Shown piece by piece: positions 42,767 through 50,209 of a stretch of DNA of 56,294 nucleotides. Source of the DNA: Alphaproteobacteria bacterium (GTDB lineage: Bacteria; Pseudomonadota; Alphaproteobacteria; Rhizobiales; Hyphomicrobiaceae); assembly GCA_018819265.1 (NCBI GenBank), contig JAHJQI010000095.1, positions 1 through 56,294 on the forward strand. Reading direction: 5' to 3'. The translations under genes and the position numbers were made by a program. Positions within the stretch are counted from its first letter, which is position 1. Each line of letters starts with the position of its first letter. The notes beneath the pieces were generated by a model. That model did no database searches, had not been told where the DNA came from, and was given only the letters and a program-made list of their open reading frames with translations.

Positions 42767-43285
42767 ATGCTCAAGGCGCTGGTTATCGATGCTGGCAAGT
42801 GCACTGGCTGCAAGCAGTGCGAGATGGCTTGCTCGCTCGAAAACGAAGGCGAATTCAACGTCGCCAAATCACGTATCCGGGTTTTCGACTTCCATACCGA
42901 AGCCCGGTTCGTACCTTATACCTGCACGCAGTGCGCGGAGGCGTGGTGTCAGCAGGCCTGTCCCGTCAATGCCATCACGACAGATTCAATGGGCGTCAAG
43001 ATCGTCCACGAAAACCTGTGCGTCGGCTGCAAGGTGTGTACCATCGCCTGCCCGTTCGGAACCGTGAACTACAATGCTTCGACCGGCAAAGTGATCAAGT
43101 GCGATTTGTGCGGCGGCAAGCCCGCATGCGCGGATGCTTGCCCGACGGGTGCCATCACCTTCCAGGACGCCGAACAGGGCGGCTTCGACAAAATGAAGAT
43201 CTGGGCGGCGCAGTCGGCCAACGCGGCAACTCATGAGGGTCCGAACACGCCGAAAGCCAGCCAGGCTGCCGGCACTGGCCACTAA
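42767..43285 (+). CDS. aorA: Polyferredoxin subunit of aldehyde oxidoreductase (AorA-like)
   Basis: A 172-residue iron-sulfur protein with 16 cysteines in four groups: CTGCKQCEMAC, CTQCAEAWCQQAC, CVGCKVCTIAC and CDLCGGKPACADAC. This is enough for four [4Fe-4S] clusters. The layout matches the electron-transfer subunit AorA of the tungsten aldehyde oxidoreductase of Aromatoleum and related DMSO-reductase-type small subunits. The start is fixed by CCGGAGGAAA before ATG 42767. It precedes aorB by 99 bases. There is no signal peptide, so it is cytoplasmic. Confidence 0.9.
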   Translation: MLKALVIDAGKCTGCKQCEMACSLENEGEFNVAKSRIRVFDFHTEARFVPYTCTQCAEAWCQQACPVNAITTDSMGVKIVHENLCVGCKVCTIACPFGTVNYNASTGKVIKCDLCGGKPACADACPTGAITFQDAEQGGFDKMKIWAAQSANAATHEGPNTPKASQAAGTGH

Positions 43286-43384
43286 CAACGTTTCGTGCGC
43301 TGCGCCGCAACTCCAGGGCAATGTGTCCCGGATGCGCCGGCATGGCAGCTGTTGAAAAACGACCTAATCGAGGAGAGACGTCCG

Positions 43385-45232
43385 ATGGGTTGGACTGGAA
43401 AAGTTCTCCGGGTGAACCTGACTAACGGTACGGTTCAGTCGGAACCGCTCAATATGGTTTGGGCGCAGCAGTATCTCGGCCAGCGAGGACTTGCGACCAA
43501 GTATCTTGCCGAGGAAATCGATGCCAAGTGCGATCCGCTCGGTCCCGACAACAAGATCATCTTCGCGACCGGACCGCTGACGGGTACGTGCGCTTCCACC
43601 GGCGGGCGCTATTCGGTGATCACAAAAGGCCCGCTGACGAACGCCATCGCGTGTTCGAACTCGGGCGGGTACTTCGGCGCCGAACTCAAGTTTGCCGGCT
43701 GGGACATGATCATCGTCGAAGGCAAGTCGCCGAAGCCGGTCTACCTCAGCGTCGCCGATGACAAGGTGGAACTTCTCGACGCCGCCGAGATCTGGGGCAC
43801 TTCGGTATGGCACACGGACGAGTGGATCAAGGCGAAGCACCAGGACCCGATGCTGCACGTCGCGACTATCGGCGTTGCGGGTGAAAATGGCGTGCTCTAC
43901 TCGGCTATCGTCAACGACCTGCACCGGGCGGCGGGCCGTTCGGGCGTTGGGGCCGTGATGGGCTCGAAGAACCTGAAGGCGGTTGCGGTGCGCGGCACCA
44001 AGGGCGTGAAGGTCAGAGATGGCAAGGCCTTCATGAAGGCGACCAACGACGGCAAGAAGGTGCTGGCAGAAAATGCCGTCACCGGAAGCGGCCTGCCAAT
44101 GTATGGCACGCAGGTGCTGATGAACGCCATCAACGAAGCCGGCGCCATGCCGACCCGCAACAGCCGTGAAGTGCAGTTCGAAGGCGCGCACGACATCTCG
44201 GCTGAAGCCATGGCGACGCCGCGAAAATCGGATGGCCAGAAGAACCTGCAGACCAACCAGGCCTGCTTTGCCTGCACGATTGCCTGTGGTCGCATTTCCA
44301 AGATCGACGAAAAGCACTTCACCGTCGTCAACAAGCCGCAATACTGGCACTCCTCGGGCGGGCTCGAATACGAAGCCGCCTGGGCGCTCGGCTCCAATAC
44401 CGGTATCAACGACCTCGAAGCGCTGACCTACGTCAACTTCATCTGCAACGAGCAGGGGCTCGACCCGATCTCGTTCGGCGCCACCGTGTCGGCAGCCATG
44501 GAGTTGTTCGAACTGGGTCTCCTCACGACGGCCGAAACCGGCGGAATCGATTTGAAGTTCGGTTCGGCGGAAGCGCTGGTGAAGTGCGTCGAACTCACCG
44601 GCAAGGCGGAAGGCTTCGGCAAGGAACTCGGCATGGGGTCGGCCCGGCTTTGCGCCAAGTACGGTCGCCCCGACCTGTCGATGACCGTCAAGGGCCAGGA
44701 ATTCCCGGCCTACGACGCGCGCGGCATCCAGGGCATGGGCCTGACCTATGCCACGTCCAATCGCGGTGCCTGCCACCTGCGATCCTACACGGTGTCTTCC
44801 GAAATGCTCGGCATTCCCGAAAAGACCGACCCGCTGGTGACGGAGGGCAAGGCGGCTCTCGTGAAGGCGTTCCAGGACGCCACGGCGGCCGTCGACAGCT
44901 CGGGTCTGTGCGTGTTCACGACCTTTGCCTGGACCTTGAACGATATCGCGCCACAGGTCGATGCGGCTGTCTCGGGCGACTGGTCGCCGGAGAAGATGCT
45001 CGAAGTCGGCGAGCGTATCTGGAACATGGAGCGGATGTTCAACCATCGTGCGGGCTTTACCGCCAGGGACGACCAACTGCCGCCGCGCTTGATGAAGGAA
45101 GCGGCAAAGACCGGCCCGGCAACGGGCCTCGTCAGCGGCCTCGACAAGATGCTGCCCGAATACTACCAGCTTCGCGGCTGGACAGCGGACGGCGTGCCGA
45201 CGAACGAGACGCTGTCGCGGCTGGCGGTCTGA
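43385..45232 (+). CDS. aorB: Tungsten-dependent aldehyde:ferredoxin oxidoreductase catalytic subunit
   Basis: A 615-residue AOR-family enzyme oxidising aldehydes to acids (or reducing acids) at a tungsten bis-pyranopterin, with one [4Fe-4S] cluster. It starts MGWTGKVLRVNLTNGTV, typical for AOR. Pterin-binding features are TGPLTGTCASTGGRYSV and IGVAGENGVLYSAIVND followed by RSGVGAVMGSKNLKA. Cluster cysteines appear as CFACTIACG near residue 294 and LCVFTTF near residue 513. GAGGAGAG lies upstream of ATG 43385. It is the central gene of an aorABC-like set, and a terminator separates it from aorC. Substrate range is not predictable. Confidence 0.93.
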   Translation: MGWTGKVLRVNLTNGTVQSEPLNMVWAQQYLGQRGLATKYLAEEIDAKCDPLGPDNKIIFATGPLTGTCASTGGRYSVITKGPLTNAIACSNSGGYFGAELKFAGWDMIIVEGKSPKPVYLSVADDKVELLDAAEIWGTSVWHTDEWIKAKHQDPMLHVATIGVAGENGVLYSAIVNDLHRAAGRSGVGAVMGSKNLKAVAVRGTKGVKVRDGKAFMKATNDGKKVLAENAVTGSGLPMYGTQVLMNAINEAGAMPTRNSREVQFEGAHDISAEAMATPRKSDGQKNLQTNQACFACTIACGRISKIDEKHFTVVNKPQYWHSSGGLEYEAAWALGSNTGINDLEALTYVNFICNEQGLDPISFGATVSAAMELFELGLLTTAETGGIDLKFGSAEALVKCVELTGKAEGFGKELGMGSARLCAKYGRPDLSMTVKGQEFPAYDARGIQGMGLTYATSNRGACHLRSYTVSSEMLGIPEKTDPLVTEGKAALVKAFQDATAAVDSSGLCVFTTFAWTLNDIAPQVDAAVSGDWSPEKMLEVGERIWNMERMFNHRAGFTARDDQLPPRLMKEAAKTGPATGLVSGLDKMLPEYYQLRGWTADGVPTNETLSRLAV

Positions 45233-45250
45233 TCGTCACAAGTAGCGAAC

Positions 45251-45281
45251 CGCCCCGGGCCAATCAGTCCGGGGCGTTTTT
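45251..45281 (+). terminator. Intrinsic terminator between aorB and aorC
   Basis: CGCCCCGG pairs with CCGGGGCG across a ten-base loop and is followed by five T. It lies within the 181-base gap between aorB and aorC, so aorC is expressed by readthrough or from its own promoter. Confidence 0.88.
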
Positions 45282-45413
45282 GCTTGACGCCGGAACGTTT
45301 TATTTCCGAGTCCGGGGCTGCCGTCGCCCCCAAAGGTAACAATCTGGGTGAGGACGAATGGGGGCGTGCCCGCCGATAAGGCCAGCAGCTCCCAATGCGC
45401 AAGGGATCGATCA

Positions 45414-46745
45414 ATGAACTATGTAATTCTGGGTGCCGGACCCGCCGGTGTGACTGCCGCGGAAACCCTGCGCAGCGTCGATTCCCAAGCCTCGATCACG
45501 CTGGTCGGCGGGGAACCGGAACCGCCCTATTCGCGCATGGCGCTGCCTTACCTGATCTACGGGAAGATCGACGAGGGCGGGACTTATCTGCGCCAGGACC
45601 CGACCCACTACGATCAACAGCGCATCCGCTATGTCACGGGGCGCTGCGGCGGCATCGATTCGCGCGCCAAGGAGCTCTATCTCTCAGGCGGCGAGGTGAT
45701 CCCCTACGATAAAATGCTGATCGCCACCGGGGCCAATCCGATCATGCCGCCGATCCCGGGCGCGCACCTCGAAGGCGTCGAAACCTGCTGGACGCTGGAA
45801 GATGCGCGCCACATCCTGAAGCTCGCCGAGAAAGGTTCGCCGGTCGTGCTCGTCGGCGCCGGGTTCATCGGCTCCATCATCCTCGAAGCGCTCTACTTGC
45901 GCGGCTGCGACATCACCGTCGTCGAACTGGCGCCGCGGATGGTCGCGCGGATGATGGACGAGACCGCCGGCGGGATGCTTGGGCGCTGGTGCGAAGCGAA
46001 GGGGGTCAGGGTTCTCACCAATACCCGCGTCACCAATATCGAAAGTGGGCCCGAGGGCGGCCCGCGCCTGTCGGTCGGCCTGTCGATCGGGCAGCGCGCG
46101 CCGGCCGATCTGGTGGTGATGGCGGTCGGCGTGCGATCCAATACCGGCTTCCTCGTCGGTTCGGGAGTGAAGACCAACACCGGCATTACGGTCGACGACT
46201 ACCTGCAGACGACGGCTCCCGACATCTATGCCGCCGGCGACTGCTGCGAGGGCGTCGACCTGTCGACCGGCAAGCCCGACATGCTGGCGATCCAGCCGGT
46301 TGCCGTCGAGCATGGGCGAATCGCGGCGCTGAACATGGCCGGCCACAAGCACCGCCACCGTGGTTCGCTGAATATGAACGTGCTCGATACCATCGGCCTG
46401 ATCTCGTCGTCGTTCGGGCTGTGGCAAGGGGCACAGGCCGGCCAGACAGCGAAGGTCATCGACGAGGGCGGGTACAAATACATGAAGCTCGAGTTCGAGG
46501 GCGACAAGCTGGTTGGCGCGCAGTGCGTCGGCATGACCGATCACGTCGGCATGCTGCGGGGGCTCATCCAGACCGGTTTCCGCATGGGCGGTTGGAAGGA
46601 CAAGCTCGTCGCGTCGCCCGAGCGCCTGCGCGAAGCCTATATCTCGGTGGCGCAGGGGGGCGCCGTCGGCGGGGCCGATGTCGCCGCACGTCAACACGCC
46701 GCGTGCCGGGTTCCATGGCGGGGCGAGCGGTCACTAGCATTCTGA
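45414..46745 (+). CDS. aorC: FAD-dependent NAD(P)H oxidoreductase, AorC-like
   Basis: A 443-residue flavoprotein of the pyridine-nucleotide disulfide oxidoreductase family. The FAD loop is ILGAGPAGVTAAE at the N-terminus, the NAD(P) loop is VLVGAGFIGSIILEAL near residue 150, and the second FAD site is IYAAGDCCEG near residue 270. There is no redox-active CxxxxC pair near the FAD loop, which fits NADH oxidases and ferredoxin reductases. AAGGGA precedes ATG 45414. In Aromatoleum, AorC is an FAD subunit that lets the tungsten enzyme use NAD; the gene order here matches. The C-terminal tail is a little ragged. Confidence 0.88.
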   Translation: MNYVILGAGPAGVTAAETLRSVDSQASITLVGGEPEPPYSRMALPYLIYGKIDEGGTYLRQDPTHYDQQRIRYVTGRCGGIDSRAKELYLSGGEVIPYDKMLIATGANPIMPPIPGAHLEGVETCWTLEDARHILKLAEKGSPVVLVGAGFIGSIILEALYLRGCDITVVELAPRMVARMMDETAGGMLGRWCEAKGVRVLTNTRVTNIESGPEGGPRLSVGLSIGQRAPADLVVMAVGVRSNTGFLVGSGVKTNTGITVDDYLQTTAPDIYAAGDCCEGVDLSTGKPDMLAIQPVAVEHGRIAALNMAGHKHRHRGSLNMNVLDTIGLISSSFGLWQGAQAGQTAKVIDEGGYKYMKLEFEGDKLVGAQCVGMTDHVGMLRGLIQTGFRMGGWKDKLVASPERLREAYISVAQGGAVGGADVAARQHAACRVPWRGERSLAF

Positions 46746-47058
46746 TTCTTGAGCAATTCATCCGATCCACGAATCGCATTCGGCGGTTCCGTCAGATCGG
46801 ATCTTGCTCTAATCGGGACGGGCGACTGTCATAGCGCACAATAAATCGCCGTGGGGCGTAGGCTGGCGGGATGCATTGTCCCGCTGGCCTTCTTCGTTTC
46901 TGGAAAGGGCGCGGACGCCGACGATGTCCCGTTCTGGGCGGTTCAGCAGTCATTCATTGAAGTTGTCTTAGCTTTTTCTCAGAGACTTTCTGGGATCATC
47001 GTCCCATGCAGCAAGTCTGCTGCAGGCGGACTTTCAACAAGGCATCGGCAGGTTTGCC

Positions 47059-47256
47059 ATGGCTACGCTCATTTCACCATCGACTCGGCTCAATGCAGTC
47101 GGCAAATTCATGATCGAACTCGGCCGCGAACTGTTCGGTTCCTACCGGCCCGAAAAGCACTACATGCGCGGCCGCGATGCCAGGTGCGGGCAGGCCGCCG
47201 GGAAGGACGCAACCGACCGTGGGCAGGAGCGAGATCAGGATCTTCGTCGACGCTGA
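47059..47256 (+). CDS. Possible small protein upstream of yaiI
   Basis: A 65-residue frame opening MATLISPSTRLNAVGKFMIE and ending in an Arg/Asp/Gln-rich tail. Codon use in its first half looks coding-like, and a weak CAGG lies about 8 bases before the ATG. It overlaps the start of the YaiI-family gene by 38 bases in another frame, so its tail may be non-native. No family is recognised. About 310 bases upstream of it (46746-47058) hold no other gene. Confidence 0.3.
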   Translation: MATLISPSTRLNAVGKFMIELGRELFGSYRPEKHYMRGRDARCGQAAGKDATDRGQERDQDLRRR

Positions 47257-47680
47257 TGCCTGTCCGGTCAAGGACGAGGCCTATCGGGTCGGCGAGCGGC
47301 ACGGCGTGGCCGTGATCGTCGTTTCGAACAGTTACTTGCGCGTTCCGCCAAGTCGGCTCATCTCACAGGTGGTCGTCGAAAAAAATCCCGACGCCGCGGA
47401 CGATCATATTGCCGCGCATGCCGATGCGAAGAGCGTCGTCATCACCTCCGACATTCCACTGGCCGACCGTTGCCTCAAGGCCGGCGCCAAGGTCATCGCG
47501 CCGAACGGGAAATCCTTCACGCCCGACTCCATCGGCGTGGCGATGGCGACACGGGCACTCATGCAGGATCTCCGCTCAGGCGGTGACATCGTCGGCGGGC
47601 CGCCGCCGTTCGAAAAGCGCGACCGGTCGAAATTCCTTGAAGCGCTGCATGAAGCGATCGTCCAGCTGGCCCGGAATTAG
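47219..47680 (+). CDS. UPF0178 (YaiI/YqxD) family protein
   Basis: A 153-residue member of the UPF0178 family, related to PIN/NYN-type nuclease folds but without a confirmed function. The diagnostic start IRIFVDADACPVKDEAYRV is present, followed by ADDHIAAHADAKSVVITSDIPLA (aspartates at the putative metal site) and the C-terminal FEKRDRSKFLEALH. The GTG at 47219 is taken as the start, with GGAAGG about 12 bases before it; an earlier in-frame start at 47177 adds a proline/arginine-rich stretch not typical of the family. Confidence 0.9.
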   Translation: MGRSEIRIFVDADACPVKDEAYRVGERHGVAVIVVSNSYLRVPPSRLISQVVVEKNPDAADDHIAAHADAKSVVITSDIPLADRCLKAGAKVIAPNGKSFTPDSIGVAMATRALMQDLRSGGDIVGGPPPFEKRDRSKFLEALHEAIVQLARN

Positions 47681-47740
47681 ATGGTTTCCGCTTTCGGCGG
47701 GAACGATCTTGCTTTTTTGCTCATGGGCTAATCGGCCTAG

Positions 47741-48262
47741 TCCACCTAAATCTGAAAAGCTCTAGAACCGTGGACGGATGCGGGTGCCGATGCGCGGGAG
47801 TGGGCGGCGCGGGTGCTGCCCGCGCTCCCCCCCTCCATCGTCATTCCCGCGCAGGCGGGAACCCAAGCACGCATGAGACCGTCTTGCGCCACACCCTCCA
47901 AGGGCCGTCATCCCGGCGCAGGCCGGGATCCGCCCACGCTACCAAATGGCGCCCCCATCACCCGATCGGGGGACAATTGAAGCAGCGATCCTCAGCCATC
48001 CTCAGCCGGCAAGGGCGGCGAACAATGGCAGTCTCTGGCGGTTCCTAGAACCGTGGACGGATCCCCGCCTTCGCGGGGATGACAGATGCGGTGAGCAGCG
48101 ATCCTCAGACGGCAAGGGCGGCAAACAATGGCAGTCTCTGGCGGTTCTTAAAGCCGTGGACGGATCTCCCCGCCTTCGCGGGAATGACAGATGCGGGTGC
48201 CGATGCGCGGGAGTTCGACCGGCGCGGGTGATGCGCTCCACCTAAATCTGAAAAGCTCTAGA
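47741..48262. repeat. Second dispersed-repeat patch, bounded by a 26-bp direct repeat
   Basis: A 26-bp sequence beginning TCCACCTAAATCTGAAAAGC occurs at 47741-47766 and again at 48237-48262. Between them lie palindromes CATTCCCGCGCAGGCGGGAA and CCCGCCTTCGCGGG of the same family as the 4.9-5.8 kb cluster. There is also a tandem pair of about 110 bp (47982-48093 and 48095-48199) sharing GGCAGTCTCTGGCGGTTC and CCGTGGACGGATC. No gene is supported across 47681-48277. Confidence 0.8.
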
Positions 48263-48277
48263 GCAACGTGGGCCGAT

Positions 48278-49153
48278 CTATTCAAACGACAAGTGCAGCG
48301 TTTCGGGCAGCACCATGACGGTCGGCGTCTCCGGCAATCCTGCGGCCGTGACGTTCAACTCCGATTTGTCCTGATAGCTGATTGCAAAGTCGGCGCTCAT
48401 CTTCTGGACGAAGCTTGCCAGCGAACTCGCCCCGAAGGCGTGCATCGGAATGACGATGCGGGCCTTCAGAACCTTCAGCGTCTTGACCATGCTCGGCTGG
48501 TCGAGCGTGAAGGTGCCGTCGACCGGGGCCATGACCACGTCGAGCTGGCCGATCGTGGCGAGGTCTTCGGGCGACAGTTCATGGTGCAGGTGCCCGAGAT
48601 GGCCGATGCAAAGCCCTGCGACTTCGAAGATGAAGATCGAGTTGCCGTGCTCCTCGCGTCCGCCATCCCACGTGCGTATGTCCGTTGGAACATTGCGTAT
48701 GAGGACGTCGCCAACATTCAGGTTGTGGCGGGCCGGTCCGCCTGCCGGGTTCCAGCCGCGAAGGACGTGCGCGATCTCTTTTTCGGGGAAGTCGGTGTAA
48801 TGGGTTTCATGGGCATGGTTCATGGTGACGACGTCGGGCAGCCGGCCACGGCCGGCAACGCCGGCGTAGTCGGTTGCGATCGTCGTGCCGGCCGCCGTCG
48901 CGATGCGGAACGTCGCGTGCGTGACGTAGGTGATGAGGACTTCCTCGGCGCCAAGGGCCGCCGGCGTGAAGCGCACGGGCCGGACATGGGGCGGGCCATG
49001 GGCTGAACCATCGACGGGTGCATTCATCGGGGCCTGGGCCATGGCCAGGCATCGGCTACCTTCGGCGGCGTTGGCAGCGACGGCCAAGAACGACCACGAC
49101 GCCAACGCGCCGCAGAATGCCAGAGTTCGTAAAAGTAATGCCGGGAACCGCAT
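48278..49153 (-). CDS. Exported metallo-beta-lactamase-fold protein
   Basis: A 291-residue protein with a signal peptide (about residues 1-29: LLLRTLAFCGALASWSFLAV, then AANA). The rest resembles the UPF0173/lactamase_B_2 type of metallo-beta-lactamase fold. Candidate metal ligands are in MNHAHETHYTDF (in place of THxHxDH), GHLGHLHHE, a D in APVDGTFTL, and IPMHAFG. The first metal motif is atypical, with Tyr-Thr before Asp. It is probably periplasmic. The function is unknown; lactonase- or phosphodiesterase-type hydrolysis is possible. A 73-base gap separates it from the rfbD gene upstream on the same strand. Confidence 0.8.
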   Translation of the reverse strand: MRFPALLLRTLAFCGALASWSFLAVAANAAEGSRCLAMAQAPMNAPVDGSAHGPPHVRPVRFTPAALGAEEVLITYVTHATFRIATAAGTTIATDYAGVAGRGRLPDVVTMNHAHETHYTDFPEKEIAHVLRGWNPAGGPARHNLNVGDVLIRNVPTDIRTWDGGREEHGNSIFIFEVAGLCIGHLGHLHHELSPEDLATIGQLDVVMAPVDGTFTLDQPSMVKTLKVLKARIVIPMHAFGASSLASFVQKMSADFAISYQDKSELNVTAAGLPETPTVMVLPETLHLSFE

Positions 49154-49226
49154 GGGCGCCTCACTCAGTCACTCAATAGCGGACAATGGCTGATCGTCGC
49201 CGATCATGCAGGCGGCTTCAAGGCCT

Positions 49227-50117
49227 TCAGCTCTCGAGAATCCCAGGCATGGCGCGGCCAAGGGCATCCTGCCACGTCGGCCTGCGGATTGCGAACGTGC
49301 GCTCGATCTTCGCGCAATCGAGAACGGAATAGGCGGGGCGGCGGGCCGGCGTTGGATAATCGGCGGTGGTGATGGCTTTCAAAATCGCAGGCGTCTTGCG
49401 GCCTGCGGCCCTTGCGTGGGCGAAGATCGCTTCGGCGAACGCATGCCAGGTCGTCTCACCGGCGTTGGTGAAATGGTAGGTGCCGAAGCGGCTTATGTCG
49501 CCTGCGGCGATTCTCGATGAAATCGCCAGGATCGCATCGGCGATGTCGTCGGCGAATGTCGGAGAACCATGCTGATCGGCGACGATGCCGAGTTCGTCGC
49601 GCTCCGCGCCGAGGCGCAGCATCGTCTTGACGAAGTTGTTGCCTTCGAGGCCGTAGACCCAGGCAGTGCGCAGGATAATGTGGTCGGCGCAGGCGTTGGC
49701 AACGGCTGTTTCGCCCGCGGCCTTGGAAGCGCCGTAGGCGCTCATCGGGCGAGGGGTGGCGTCTTCGCGGTAAGGCGTGGTGGCGAGGCCGTCGAAAACG
49801 TAGTCGGTCGAGATGTGGATCAAGGGAAGGCCGAGTGCGGAACAGATGACGGCGAGTTTGCCCGGCCCCTCGGCGTTGAGTTCGAAAGCCGGCTGCGGCT
49901 CGCTTTCCGCCTTGTCGACCGCGGTATAGGCAGCCGCGTTGACGACAACGCAGGGACGAACTTCGTCGATGAAGCGGCCAACAGTGGCGATGTCGGTCAG
50001 GTCGACTGCGGGGTGGCCGCGCGCAATCAAGCGCTGGCCATTGTCGCGGGCGCGCCGGACGAGCGCACCGGCGATCTGACCGCTGGCGCCGATCACAGCA
50101 ATTGGAGCTGAAGTCAT
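49227..50117 (-). CDS. rfbD: dTDP-4-dehydrorhamnose reductase
   Basis: A 296-residue RmlD/RfbD-type reductase, the last step of dTDP-L-rhamnose synthesis. The NADPH loop is IGASGQIAGALVRRA, followed by HISTDYVFDG and the catalytic YGASKAAGE. RTAWVYG completes the family pattern. The ATG at 50117 is chosen because AAGGGGAA lies about 10 bases upstream; starts at 50126 and 50180 are alternatives. No rfbA, rfbB or rfbC is adjacent, so the other rhamnose genes are elsewhere. Confidence 0.9.
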   Translation of the reverse strand: MTSAPIAVIGASGQIAGALVRRARDNGQRLIARGHPAVDLTDIATVGRFIDEVRPCVVVNAAAYTAVDKAESEPQPAFELNAEGPGKLAVICSALGLPLIHISTDYVFDGLATTPYREDATPRPMSAYGASKAAGETAVANACADHIILRTAWVYGLEGNNFVKTMLRLGAERDELGIVADQHGSPTFADDIADAILAISSRIAAGDISRFGTYHFTNAGETTWHAFAEAIFAHARAAGRKTPAILKAITTADYPTPARRPAYSVLDCAKIERTFAIRRPTWQDALGRAMPGILES

Positions 50118-50209
50118 GCGTTGCATTCCCCTTGAGCCTTGGACGAGGGGCACATAAGCACAACGCCAGTGCGAATTCACCGGCCTTTGCGGAGTATCAC
50201 TTCCGCTGC

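Noticed and set aside
45284..45312. A TTGACG promoter-like box after the aorB terminator
   Set aside because: No acceptable -10 element at 16-18 bases spacing, so an aorC promoter could not be placed.
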